Source: Actinophytocola sp963729115 (GTDB lineage: Bacteria; Actinomycetota; Actinomycetes; Mycobacteriales; Pseudonocardiaceae). Taken from it: DNA of 64,000 nucleotides. Below the pieces are notes generated by a model, which saw nothing but the letters and a program-made list of their open reading frames with translations, was not told the DNA's origin and ran no database searches. Location: contig CAVSMR010000003.1 in NCBI GenBank assembly GCA_963729115.1, positions 248,001 through 312,000 of the forward strand, in the 5' to 3' direction. Both the position numbers and the translations under genes were made by a program. Numbering within the stretch: the stretch's first letter is position 1; every line of letters starts with the position of its first letter. Positions 17,692 through 26,249 of the stretch are shown here, piece after piece.

Positions 17692-17991
17692 GTGTCCTTC
17701 GAGGTTCTTCCCGACGAGCTCGCGGCGCACGCCGGTCACGTCGGCGGGCTGAGCGACCGGCTCAACACCGCCCTCGACGCGGCCAACACCGTCAGCATGG
17801 CCGGCGGCGCGTACGGCGTGCTCTGCTCGTTCCTGCCGCCGATCATCAACCCGGTGACCAAGTCCGGCACGGACGCCATCGGTGCGGCCGTTGAGGGCAT
17901 GGGCGTCACGTCGAACGAGATCCGCGGCGCGGTGGAGACGTACCAGGCGGGCGACGAGGCGAACGCCCAGCCGTTCACCGGGAGCGTGTGA
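17692..17991 (+). CDS. EspC-like type VII secretion-associated protein (DUF2580)
   Basis: The product is 99 residues with GTG start. It begins FEVLPDELAAHAGHVGGLSD and forms a helical hairpin with a glycine-rich turn (SMAGGAYGVLCSFLPP), as in the EspC/DUF2580 family of small type VII secretion cargo. The C-terminal half (VTSNEIRGAVETYQAGDEAN) carries the YxxxD/E-like export signal. Its stop overlaps the next start. It is likely the small partner exported with, or chaperoning, the toxin at 18624-20144. Confidence 0.85.
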   Translation: MSFEVLPDELAAHAGHVGGLSDRLNTALDAANTVSMAGGAYGVLCSFLPPIINPVTKSGTDAIGAAVEGMGVTSNEIRGAVETYQAGDEANAQPFTGSV

Positions 17992-18602
17992 CCGTGACCG
18001 GACGCCCGGCGATCCCCGGCTTCAACGGGTCCGCGGCGGAGGCCGCCAGCAGCATCGACCGGTGGGCCCAGGGGTTCGCGGAGAAGGCGCAGCGCTACCG
18101 CGAGGCGCAGGCCGACACCGAGCAGCTCCGGCTGAGCGCGACCAGCTCCGACGGCCGCGTCCGGGTCACGGTCGGCGCGGACGGCGGCGTCACCGGCCTG
18201 CGTCTCGACGAGCGGCTGCGCGAGCTGCCGATGAGCGAGGTGGCCGAGCGGATCCTCACGACCATGCGGCAGGCGCAGTCCGGCATCGCGGACCGGGTGG
18301 GCGAGGTGATGGCCGCGCATCTCGGCGACGAGGACCTGCACACCCGCGCCACCATGATGACGATGCTGCGCGACCGCTTTCCCGAGGAGCCCGAGCCCGA
18401 GCCGGAGGCACCGCCCGAGCGCAGGTTCGAGTCCGCCGACGAGCCCCTCGACGAGCCCGGCGGGCGTGCCGGCACGGCCCCGCCGCCGCTGCGGCCGGCC
18501 CGGCCCGCGCCCGAGCCGCCGCGGCGCCCGCGCCGCCCCCCGGCCGGCCCCGACGACCTCGACGACGGCGTCGACGAGACCCACGACCCGCTGCGTGACT
18601 GA
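17988..18602 (+). CDS. YbaB/EbfC-like DNA-binding family protein
   Basis: The product is 204 residues; the GTG start overlaps the previous stop by four bases. The central part (RLSATSSDGRVRVTVGADGGVTGL, residues about 48-72, then a helix SEVAERILTTMRQAQ) matches the YbaB/EbfC fold. The acidic, Pro-rich C-terminal third is variable. YbaB-like proteins of this kind regularly accompany EspC-like and WXG proteins in actinobacterial type VII cargo operons, where they are probably cytoplasmic adaptors rather than nucleoid proteins. Confidence 0.85.
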   Translation: MTVTGRPAIPGFNGSAAEAASSIDRWAQGFAEKAQRYREAQADTEQLRLSATSSDGRVRVTVGADGGVTGLRLDERLRELPMSEVAERILTTMRQAQSGIADRVGEVMAAHLGDEDLHTRATMMTMLRDRFPEEPEPEPEAPPERRFESADEPLDEPGGRAGTAPPPLRPARPAPEPPRRPRRPPAGPDDLDDGVDETHDPLRD

Positions 18603-18623
18603 CCGCGCGCCAGGAGGCCGACG

Positions 18624-20144
18624 ATGACGAACCCGCTGATCGCCGAGCGCACGGACACGACCACGGGCTACAGCGGCATCCCGCTCGTGGAGTCGACCAT
18701 CGACACCGGTCAGGCGATCGCGAACGGCAACTGGGCGGCCGGCGTGATCGGCCTCGTGGGCACCGCGCTCGACGCGGCCGCCATGGCGGCCGACCCGTTC
18801 GGCGCGATCTTCGCCGCCGGGGTGGGCTGGCTGATCGAGCACGTCGAACCGCTGTCCGAGGCGCTCGACGCGCTCACCGGCGACCCCGACCAGATCCAGG
18901 CACACGCGCAGACCTGGCAGAACGTCGCCACCGAGCTCGGCGAGGTCGGCACCGACCTGACGAACATGATCGCGAGCGACACGGCCGCGTGGACCGGCGA
19001 GGCCGCCGACAGCTACCGCGGCCGCGGCGCGGACACCGCCAACCTGATCACGGCGGCGCAGAACGCGGCCGCCGGCGTGGCGTCGGGCGTCGGCATGGCC
19101 GGCGAGGTCGTCACCGCGGTCCGCAACCTCGTGCGCGACATCATCGCCGAGCTCGTCGGCCACCTCGTCAGCTGGGCGTTGCAGGTGCTCGCCACGCTCG
19201 GTATCGCCATGGCCTGGGTCGTGCCGCAGGTGACCGCCGCGGTCGCGAAGACCGCCAACCGCATCGCGCAGCTGTGCAAGAAGCTGATCTCCGCGCTGGA
19301 GAAGCTCAGCCCGCTGCTGAAGAAGCTGGGTGGCTCGTTCGACGAGGTCTCCGCCGCGCTGGGCAAGATCAAGGTCAACAAGACGCCGTCCCCGACGGCC
19401 CGCCCGGAGATCAACAGCCGCGGCCTCGACGCGCCGCCGACCCGCTCCGGCACCCCGGACGGCCCCACGACGCCGTCCGGCACGCGCTCGCCGAGCCCCG
19501 AGCCCGACGCCACGCCGGCCAGGGACCGGTCGCCGAGCCCGGAGCCGGACCGCCCCGCGACCCCGCCGCGCGACAGCGGGTCGACCACCGGGAACGGCGG
19601 CACCGACCGGTCCGGCACGCCCGAGCCCCCGGCGGCGACGGGCGGCAGCAAGCCGGTGCAGGAGTGGCCCACCTCCTCGCTCGACGAGGGCACCACGGTC
19701 TACCACGCGACCCAGTGGAACCACGCCGACAGCATCTTCAACAACGGCATCCGCCCGGCGCCGGACCCCCGGGTCGACCCGCCGGCCGGGCAGGGCAACG
19801 CGTGGGGCGGCGGCGAGCTGGGCGGCGGGTTCTACACCCACACGAACCGCCCGTCGGCCGAGAACTACGTCCAGGGCCACCCCCCGGTGGTCACGATGGA
19901 GTACCAGACGGTCCGGCCGCTCGACGGGCGCTCGCGTCCCGACGACATCAACTGGATCGGCGACATCAAGGACCAGGACTACCGCCAGGGCGGGTCGTTC
20001 GTCGACAACCCGACCAACCCGGGCGAGATCAAGTTCCACAACGGCCAGGACGACCTGTCGCTCTCCGGCGTCTGGATGGACGGCAAACGCTACGGCACGT
20101 ACCAGGAGTACCTGGACGCTCGCGAGGACATCTACATGTTCTGA
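18624..20144 (+). CDS. Type VII-secreted WXG polymorphic toxin with ART-like C-terminus
   Basis: The product is 506 residues with AGGAGG before the ATG. Residues 1-250 form a long helical WXG-type export domain; W123-x-G125 (WTGEAADSYR) is the motif. Residues 251-346 are a Pro/Ser/Thr/Asp linker. Residues 347-506 are a compact domain with TTVYHATQWNHADSIFNNG (357-375) and GGGFYTHTNRPSAENYV (400-416), resembling the NAD-binding His and Tyr strands of ADP-ribosyltransferase-like toxins such as DUF3990. It should be exported and modify a target in a rival cell or host. The toxin family is inferred. Confidence 0.8.
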   Translation: MTNPLIAERTDTTTGYSGIPLVESTIDTGQAIANGNWAAGVIGLVGTALDAAAMAADPFGAIFAAGVGWLIEHVEPLSEALDALTGDPDQIQAHAQTWQNVATELGEVGTDLTNMIASDTAAWTGEAADSYRGRGADTANLITAAQNAAAGVASGVGMAGEVVTAVRNLVRDIIAELVGHLVSWALQVLATLGIAMAWVVPQVTAAVAKTANRIAQLCKKLISALEKLSPLLKKLGGSFDEVSAALGKIKVNKTPSPTARPEINSRGLDAPPTRSGTPDGPTTPSGTRSPSPEPDATPARDRSPSPEPDRPATPPRDSGSTTGNGGTDRSGTPEPPAATGGSKPVQEWPTSSLDEGTTVYHATQWNHADSIFNNGIRPAPDPRVDPPAGQGNAWGGGELGGGFYTHTNRPSAENYVQGHPPVVTMEYQTVRPLDGRSRPDDINWIGDIKDQDYRQGGSFVDNPTNPGEIKFHNGQDDLSLSGVWMDGKRYGTYQEYLDAREDIYMF

Positions 20145-20150
20145 CTCGCG

Positions 20151-20178
20151 CACTCCTGCCCGATATCGGGCAAGAGTG
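20151..20178. terminator. 28-bp near-perfect palindrome after the toxin gene
   Basis: CACTCCTGCCCGAT followed directly by ATCGGGCAAGAGTG: the halves are reverse complements with one mismatch and no loop. It lies 7 bp after the toxin stop and 25 bp before the next start. It could be a terminator hairpin or an operator for a dimeric regulator. Confidence 0.5.
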
Positions 20179-20202
20179 TGGAGTTCGACGCGGCACCCGT
20201 GG

Positions 20203-20475
20203 ATGATCGCTGGTGTGCAGGATGCGGACATCATCGATCGGGTGGCGCTGTCGACGGGCTTGCCGCCGAACGTCGCGGCGCGGGTCGTCGGCGATATTCT
20301 CGGCTTCTACCGCGAACCGGTCGAGCACTACGTCCGGCGGCGGCACACCGAGCTGCAGGCGGCGGGGCGGAAGAACCCCGAGATCCTGCCGCTGATCGCG
20401 GACGAGCTACGCCGGCGGCTGGTGGCCGCCCCCGACCTGTCCGAGCGGCAGCTGCGCCGCATCGTCTACGGCTGA
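20203..20475 (+). CDS. Small conserved helical protein, 90 aa
   Basis: The sequence reads DADIIDRVALSTGLPPNVAA at the N-terminus and ends in APDLSERQLRRIVYG. It is all-helical, basic and lacks a signal, and resembles uncharacterised small actinobacterial proteins with a helix-turn-helix-like N-terminus. The start is uncertain: ATG 20203 or GTG 20215. It sits between the toxin and glmS, 16 bp before glmS, so it may be co-transcribed with glmS. It could be an immunity protein, but its conserved look argues against that. Confidence 0.65.
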   Translation: MIAGVQDADIIDRVALSTGLPPNVAARVVGDILGFYREPVEHYVRRRHTELQAAGRKNPEILPLIADELRRRLVAAPDLSERQLRRIVYG

Positions 20476-20491
20476 TCCGAGGTTATCGAGC

Positions 20492-22312
20492 ATGTGCGGA
20501 ATCGTCGGCTACACCGGCAGTCAGAACGCGGCACCGATCCTCCTGGAAGGCCTCACCCGGCTGGAGTACCGCGGCTACGACTCGGCCGGGATCGCCGTGC
20601 TGGGCACCAAGGGGGTGCAGGTCCACCGGGTCGTGGGCCGGGTCCGTAACCTCGCGGCCGCACTGCCGAAGCGGCTGCCGGGCAGGACCGGCATCGGGCA
20701 CACCCGGTGGGCCACGCACGGGCCGGCCACGCAGGCCAACGCGCACCCGCAGGTGTCCGAGAACGGCCGGATCTGCGTGGTGCACAACGGCATCATCGAC
20801 AACGCGGACACGCTGCGCGCCCAGCTCGCCGGCGCCGGTGTCCGCCTGAGCTCCGAGACCGACACCGAGGTGCTGGCCCACCTGATCGCCCGCAGCGACG
20901 CCACGACCCTCGAGGACGCCGTCGTCGCGGCCGTGTCCCGGGTGACCGGCACCTACGCGATCGCCGTCATCGACACCGAGCACCCGGACCGGCTCGTCGT
21001 CGCCCGCAACGGCTCACCGCTGATCATCGGGGTGGGTGATCGCGAGATGTTCGTCGCCAGCGACCTCGCCGCGCTGGTGCGGCACACCTCGCGGGTCGTG
21101 CACCTCGAGGACGGGGAGTTCGCCAGCGTCACCGCCACCGGCTACCGCACCTTCACCGTCGACGAGGGCGACACCACGAAGCCGGCCACCACGATCGACA
21201 TCAGTGCCGACGACCTCGCTCTGGGCGGTTACGAGCACTACATGCACAAGGAGATCCACGAACAGCCGGAGTCGCTCGAGCGGATGATCCGCGGCCGCCT
21301 GGACGAGCGGTTCGGCGTGTCCAGGCTGGACGGGCTCAACCTCACGCCGCGCGAGCTGCGCGGGTTCGCCCGGGTGAAGATCCTCGGCTGCGGCTCGGCG
21401 TACTACGCCGGCCAGATCGGCGCCACCATGATCGAGGAGCTGGCCCGGATCCCGGCCGATGCCGAAGCCGCGTCCGAGTTCCGGTACCGCAACCCGATCA
21501 TCGAGGCCGACACCCTCTACATCGCGGTCAGCCAGTCCGGCGAGACGATCGACACCGCGTTCGCCGTCGAGGAGATCAAGCGCAAGGGCGGGCGGGTGAT
21601 CGGCCTGGTCAACGTCGTCGGCTCCACCATCGCGCGCGCCTGTGACGGGGGCGTGTACCTGCACGCCGGACCGGAGATCGCCGTCGCCTCGACCAAGGCG
21701 CTCACCAACATGGCGGTCGGCTTCGCGATGATCGCGCTGGCGCTCGGCCGGGTACGGGACCTGTCCAACGCCGACGGCCTGCGGGTCATCGCCGCGATCC
21801 GCGCCCTGCCCGGCCAGGTCCGCACGATCGTGGCCGGGGAAGCCGAGATCGCCGAGCACGCCAAGACCTGCGCGGCGGCCGGCAGCCTGTTCTTCGTCGG
21901 GCGCGTGCGGGGCTACCCGGTGGCCCGGGAAGGAGCCCAGAAGTTCAAGGAGATCTCCTACCGGCACGCCGAGGCCTACCAGACCTCGGAGCTCAAGCAC
22001 GGGCCACTCGCGCTGATCGACGAGTCGGTGCCCACGGTCGCGATCGTGCCCGCCGACGAGCTGACCGAGCGGAACCTCGCCGCGATCCAGCAGATCAAGG
22101 CGCGCGGTGGCCGCGTCCTGGCGATCACCCACGAAGACGTCGCGTTCGGCGAGCTCGACGTCCCGCGATTCGTGGTACCCAAGACGGAGCCGGAGCTCGA
22201 CCCGGTCCTCCTCACGATCCCGCTGCAGCTGCTCGCCTACCACGCCGCGCTGGCCCTGGGCCTCGACATCGACAAGCCGCGGAACCTGGCCAAGTCGGTC
22301 ACCGTGGAGTGA
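20492..22312 (+). CDS. glmS: Glutamine-fructose-6-phosphate aminotransferase (isomerising)
   Basis: The product is 606 residues, full length for GlmS. It begins MCGIVGYTG with catalytic Cys2 after Met removal. The glutaminase region contains RLEYRGYDSAG, TRWATHG and HNGI. Two SIS domains follow (ILGCGSAYYAG, SQSGETIDTA), and the C-terminus ends DIDKPRNLAKSVTVE, the conserved fructose-6-phosphate-site tail. It makes glucosamine-6-phosphate from fructose-6-phosphate and glutamine, the entry to UDP-GlcNAc and peptidoglycan. No glmS ribozyme was recognised upstream. Confidence 0.97.
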   Translation: MCGIVGYTGSQNAAPILLEGLTRLEYRGYDSAGIAVLGTKGVQVHRVVGRVRNLAAALPKRLPGRTGIGHTRWATHGPATQANAHPQVSENGRICVVHNGIIDNADTLRAQLAGAGVRLSSETDTEVLAHLIARSDATTLEDAVVAAVSRVTGTYAIAVIDTEHPDRLVVARNGSPLIIGVGDREMFVASDLAALVRHTSRVVHLEDGEFASVTATGYRTFTVDEGDTTKPATTIDISADDLALGGYEHYMHKEIHEQPESLERMIRGRLDERFGVSRLDGLNLTPRELRGFARVKILGCGSAYYAGQIGATMIEELARIPADAEAASEFRYRNPIIEADTLYIAVSQSGETIDTAFAVEEIKRKGGRVIGLVNVVGSTIARACDGGVYLHAGPEIAVASTKALTNMAVGFAMIALALGRVRDLSNADGLRVIAAIRALPGQVRTIVAGEAEIAEHAKTCAAAGSLFFVGRVRGYPVAREGAQKFKEISYRHAEAYQTSELKHGPLALIDESVPTVAIVPADELTERNLAAIQQIKARGGRVLAITHEDVAFGELDVPRFVVPKTEPELDPVLLTIPLQLLAYHAALALGLDIDKPRNLAKSVTVE

Positions 22313-22329
22313 GGTACTGGGTGACCGCC

Positions 22330-24057
22330 TCAGCCGTCGGTACCGGGTTGGCAGGCCGGCGGCTGGCAGAGCATGAGCGAGAGTGCCGCGTAGAACACGT
22401 CGCCGATCTTCGTCGGGTCCTTCGCGATGAACGCCCGGCCGCCGGTGGCGCCGGCGATCGCGGTCAGCTCGGCCGCGTCGGCGTCCGGGCCGATGCCGAT
22501 GCCGATCAGCTTCAACGGCCGCCGGGGTTCCTGGAGCGCCCGTAGCTCGGTGAGCAGCCGGGCCCGGGTGATGTCGCTGGCGTTGTCGTCCTTGCCGTCG
22601 GTGAGCACGACCACCGCGTTGATCCGGCCCGGCTCCCAGTTCCGCGCGCTGTCCCGGTAGGCGGCCAGCACCGCGTCGTACAGCGCGGTGTTGCCGTTCG
22701 GCACGGCTCGCACCGCGGCGAGCTTGGCCAGCCCGCCGCCGGCCAGCTGCTCGCCGATCGGTCGCACGGGCAGCAGGTCCCGGTAGTCGCCGGCCCCGTC
22801 CAGGTCGGTCGCGAACAGCCGCAGGCCGAGCTTGGTCGTCGGCTTGAACAGCCGCAGGCCGGCGGTGGCGGCCTGCACGGTGACGGCCATCCGGGTCTGC
22901 CCGGTGCCCGGCACCTGCTCGCTCATCGAGCCGGACACGTCCAGCAGGACCTGCAGCCGGCCGCTCAGGTTCACCGCCGCCCACGCGTTGAGCAGCTGCT
23001 CCACCTCGCCCTTCGCCGGCGGCACCGGGCGCAGCGGCACGGCCGAGGTGCGCCGGTCCCGCGACCGGTCGCGCAGGGCGGTCCCGTCCGGCGCGCGGAA
23101 CCCGGCGTCGGCCAGCAGGAGCGCGTTCTCCCGGTCGCGCAGCCGGTCGAGGAACCGCTCCGCGGCGTCCCGTTCCTGGTCGGGGACCTCGGGCAGCACG
23201 ATGTACGGGTAGTCCAGCGCCGGCACGGTGGCGTCGGCGTAGGCCGCGACCAGTTGGGTGCCGGCCTGCTTGGCGTTGTGCCGCAGCACCGCGTTCTCCG
23301 ACGCGGGGAAGGCCGCGAGCGGCTGGTCCGGGCGGGCGGCGCCGGGCAGCCGGGCGAACAGTTCGGACTGCTGGGTGACGGTGTTCGCGGAGAGCCGGCG
23401 CATCGCCACCGTGCTGGCCGGGTTCCGGTCGGGGGCGCCCCTGGTCAGCTCCTGCAGCCCGAACAGCACGGCGACCCCGACCGGGTCGCGGGCCGGGTCG
23501 GGCAGGCCGACCGCGGGCGGGCGGCCCGCCCCGGCGCCGGGGCCGATCAGCTGGGCCCAGGACAGCCGCCGGCTGGGCCAGCCGAGCTCGTACGCGGTGG
23601 GCTCGGCGACCGCGAGCACCACGGGGGAGCTGGCGATCGACGTGCCGGTGACCGGCACGTTCCATGCGCTCGCGTCCTGCGTGCGCTGCAGCCACAGGGT
23701 GGACTCCGGAATCCAGACGTCCGGCCGCTCGCTGCCGTCGGACACCGCGAGCGACTCGGCCACGTCCGCCGACTCGCGGCCGTACACCCGGACCTGGTAG
23801 CAGGTGGCGTCGTCGGCCGCACCGTCCTCTTCGGACACCTGGCGGCCGATCTGGTGCAGCGCCGGCGCGATCTCCGGCGCCGCGGTCACCGTCACCACCG
23901 TGCTCGATGCGCAGCCCGCCACGCTGAGCTGGTCCCGGAGGACGTCGAAGGTGAACCAGCCGACCAGCGCGACGGCCAGCAGCACGCTGAGCGCCATGGC
24001 GGGCGGCCGCCTACCGGGCCGCCTGCCGTTCCGGGTGGTCGATGAGTGCCGCCCCAC
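22330..24057 (-). CDS. Membrane-anchored substrate-binding and VWA domain protein
   Basis: The product is 575 residues from GTG 24057, which has GAAGG upstream; a TTG at 24102 would extend it. A single N-terminal membrane segment (ALSVLLAVALVGWFTFDVL) is followed by an extracellular solute-binding-like domain (about 60-340) and a C-terminal von Willebrand A domain with MIDAS motif DVSGSMS and VVLTDGKDDN. This pairing is common in actinobacteria, where such proteins are thought to bind a metal-dependent partner at the cell surface; the exact job is unknown. It is convergent with glmS. Confidence 0.85.
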   Translation of the reverse strand: MGRHSSTTRNGRRPGRRPPAMALSVLLAVALVGWFTFDVLRDQLSVAGCASSTVVTVTAAPEIAPALHQIGRQVSEEDGAADDATCYQVRVYGRESADVAESLAVSDGSERPDVWIPESTLWLQRTQDASAWNVPVTGTSIASSPVVLAVAEPTAYELGWPSRRLSWAQLIGPGAGAGRPPAVGLPDPARDPVGVAVLFGLQELTRGAPDRNPASTVAMRRLSANTVTQQSELFARLPGAARPDQPLAAFPASENAVLRHNAKQAGTQLVAAYADATVPALDYPYIVLPEVPDQERDAAERFLDRLRDRENALLLADAGFRAPDGTALRDRSRDRRTSAVPLRPVPPAKGEVEQLLNAWAAVNLSGRLQVLLDVSGSMSEQVPGTGQTRMAVTVQAATAGLRLFKPTTKLGLRLFATDLDGAGDYRDLLPVRPIGEQLAGGGLAKLAAVRAVPNGNTALYDAVLAAYRDSARNWEPGRINAVVVLTDGKDDNASDITRARLLTELRALQEPRRPLKLIGIGIGPDADAAELTAIAGATGGRAFIAKDPTKIGDVFYAALSLMLCQPPACQPGTDG

Positions 24058-24181
24058 CGTCGCCGCCTTCGTCCGTCCAGAAGCAGTCGAGGTGCAATCC
24101 AACCGGGTGACCCCCGGCCGGCGCCAGGCACCCCCGCCGCGGCCGGCGACCGAGTCCGGTCCGCGGGTGTCCCGGGACCCC

Positions 24182-25252
24182 TCAGATGTTGACGCCGAAG
24201 CCGCGCAGCCACGGCAGCGGGTCGATCGGGGTGCCGTTCGTGTGTACCTCGAAGTGCAGGTGCGGGCCGGTGGACTGGCCCTCGTTGCCCATCGTCGCGA
24301 TCTGCTGGCCGGCGTCGACGGACTGCCCGGTGGTCACCGTGAACGTGGCGACGTGGCCGTACACGGTGATCAGCCCGCCGGAGTGCTGCACCCGCACCCA
24401 CTGGCCGAAACCGCTCGCCGGGCCCGCGTCGATCACCTCGCCGGCCATGGCCGACAGGATGGGCGTGCCGATGGAGTTGGCGATGTCGGTGCCGTTGTGG
24501 ACCGTGCCGTCGCGCGGGCCGAACCCGGAGGTGAGCGTGCCGGCCGCGGGCCGCACCACGTCGCCGGACCCCCCGCCGGCCTGGGCGATCAGGCCCGCCT
24601 TGCGCTGGGCGAGCTGGTCGGCCTGGCCGGCGGCCTTGTTCTGGGCGGTGAGCGCGGCGCGGTAGGCGCGCTTGGCGTCGGCCTTCGACTTGGCGGCCTC
24701 GTTCCGGTTGCGCGCGGCGTCGGCGAGCGCCTGCTTCGCGTCGCTCTCGGCCTTGGTCTTCTTCGCGGTCGCCGCGGTCATGGTGTCGAGCACGGCGGCG
24801 TACTCGCCACTGAGCACCTTCAGCTTCGAGGCGCGTTGGAGCATGTCGGCCGGGCTGTCGGAGGTGAGCAGGGCGGTCACCGAGGTGACCGTGTTGCCTT
24901 CGCGGTAGCTCGCCCCGGTGAACTGGTCGAATCGGCCCCGCGATTTGTTCTCGAGCGTCGCGGCCGCTTGGGCCTCGCCGCGGGCGCGCTGCTCCTTGGC
25001 AGTCGCGGCCTTCACCGCCGCGACGGCGCGCTTGTGCCGCGTCTCCGCGGCCGTGAACACGGCGAACGTCTTGCCGAGCTTCACCTGAGCCGCGTTGAGC
25101 TTGGCGTCGGCGGCCGCGATCTGGTCGTCGAGCGGCCCGGGCGGGGGCTGCTCCGCGCTGGCCGGGTTGCTCGGCAACGCGACGACCAGCAACGCCGCCA
25201 GCAGTATCGCGATCGCGAACGTCACTCGCGTCAGCTTGCGACGCGCACGCAT
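24182..25252 (-). CDS. Exported M23 metalloendopeptidase with coiled coil
   Basis: The product is 356 residues with signal peptide (FAIAILLAALLVVALPSNPASA). A long Ala/Lys/Glu-rich coiled coil (about 40-225) is followed by a LytM/M23 domain with zinc motif HNGTDIA and catalytic HLHFEVH. This is the layout of EnvC/CwlO-like peptidoglycan hydrolases or their activators. The ATG at 25252 has GGAG 7 bp upstream; an in-frame ATG at 25264 is possible. It is divergent from a glycosyltransferase-like gene. Confidence 0.9.
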   Translation of the reverse strand: MRARRKLTRVTFAIAILLAALLVVALPSNPASAEQPPPGPLDDQIAAADAKLNAAQVKLGKTFAVFTAAETRHKRAVAAVKAATAKEQRARGEAQAAATLENKSRGRFDQFTGASYREGNTVTSVTALLTSDSPADMLQRASKLKVLSGEYAAVLDTMTAATAKKTKAESDAKQALADAARNRNEAAKSKADAKRAYRAALTAQNKAAGQADQLAQRKAGLIAQAGGGSGDVVRPAAGTLTSGFGPRDGTVHNGTDIANSIGTPILSAMAGEVIDAGPASGFGQWVRVQHSGGLITVYGHVATFTVTTGQSVDAGQQIATMGNEGQSTGPHLHFEVHTNGTPIDPLPWLRGFGVNI

Positions 25253-25384
25253 ACACAGCTCCATGGGTTCGTGGGGGGCAGCACCACGGATAACTACGGC
25301 GCCGGCCGCTCCGGGGTTCACCTCCGGCCGATATCGCCTGGCCCGTGCCGCGCCCGGGCCTGTCCGACGTGGGAGGGTGGGCCC

Positions 25385-26137
25385 GTGCCGCTGGTTTCGA
25401 TCATCACCCCGACGCAGGTGCACAACGCGAACCACATCGGGGCGCTGTGGCGTTCGCTGGAGCCGCAGGTGCTCGCCCCGGGCTGGGAGTGGGAGTGGCT
25501 GGTCCAGGAGGACGGGCCGGCGCCGGGCGTGCGGGAGCTGCTGCCCGCGGACCCGCGGATCCACTACGACGCGCTCGGCGTGCAGCTCGGCGGCGCCGCC
25601 ACCCGCAACACGGCGCTGGCCCGGGCCCGCGGCGAGCTGGTCATGGGGATGGATCATGACGACTACTACGAGCCGGGCGGGCCGGCCGCGCTCGTCGAGC
25701 CGCTCGCGGCGGATCCGGCCGTGGCGTGGTCGGGTGCGCGGATGCGCTGGCAGAACCCGGACGGGACCAGCTGGGTGAAGCCGGACATCTACCCGCCGGG
25801 CCGCATCGAGCCGGGCACCATCGCCGAGACGTTCGTGCGCAGCAACGACTTCCCGTTTCCGGCCTCGATCACCACCTTCCGGCGGCTGCACCTGCTCGCG
25901 CACGGTGGCTGGCCCGCCGTGGCCCGCTCCGCCGACGCGGTGCTGCTGTCCGCGTTCGCCACCCGGTGGCCCGGCGTCTGGGTGGACCGGGTCGTCGCCA
26001 CCTACCGGCGCTGGCCGGCCCAGCACACGGTGCAACCCGGCGACATCGCCATCCGTGACCTGCCCCACGTCCGCGACGTGATCACCCAGCGACTGGCCGC
26101 CGAGCGCGCGCTGGAGGCCGTCCACCCGGACCGCTGA
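25385..26137 (+). CDS. Family 2-like glycosyltransferase
   Basis: The product is 250 residues. PLVSIITPTQVHNANHI starts a GT-A fold, and GGAATRNTALARARGELVMG leads to the metal-binding DHDD motif. The C-terminal part (DAVLLSAFATRWPGVWVDRV) is also family-like. The GTG is preceded by GGGAGGG. It probably transfers a sugar to a small acceptor; neither donor nor acceptor can be named. Confidence 0.8.
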   Translation: MPLVSIITPTQVHNANHIGALWRSLEPQVLAPGWEWEWLVQEDGPAPGVRELLPADPRIHYDALGVQLGGAATRNTALARARGELVMGMDHDDYYEPGGPAALVEPLAADPAVAWSGARMRWQNPDGTSWVKPDIYPPGRIEPGTIAETFVRSNDFPFPASITTFRRLHLLAHGGWPAVARSADAVLLSAFATRWPGVWVDRVVATYRRWPAQHTVQPGDIAIRDLPHVRDVITQRLAAERALEAVHPDR

Positions 26138-26249
26138 GCGCCGCGCCAGCCGGCTCGTCGGGCCTCGCGACGTCGCCGTACCCGGGCGTGCGCGGCGCGG
26201 CGGGTCGTGTTTGAGTTGCGTCCTGCCGAACACGAGGGGGCGGATACAA

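Noticed and set aside
18420..18437. GGTTCGAGTCC resembling a tRNA T-arm
   Set aside because: It lies inside the YbaB-like gene as RRFESADE codons and has no matching acceptor, D or anticodon stems. A similar GGTTCGAGCCC at about 55799 is likewise inside a gene.
17692..20144. A complete type VII secretion apparatus
   Set aside because: Only cargo and partner genes are present here and at 45804-47713. No EccB, EccC, EccD, EccE or mycosin gene is in the window; the S8 protease at 60221-61717 has no C-terminal membrane anchor.
20203..20475. Immunity protein for the upstream toxin
   Set aside because: Position fits, but the sequence looks like a conserved housekeeping-type small protein and lies close to glmS. 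Kept as unknown.
20476..20491. glmS ribozyme or riboswitch
   Set aside because: The gap before glmS is only 16 bp, too short for such an element, and the upstream bases are coding.
21014..23695. Very long antisense frames, for example 893 codons opposite glmS and the VWA gene, and others opposite the sulfatase and AfsR-like genes
   Set aside because: They lie opposite clear genes, are rich in Arg, Ala, Gly and Pro, and have no motifs. They are by-products of third-position G+C bias.
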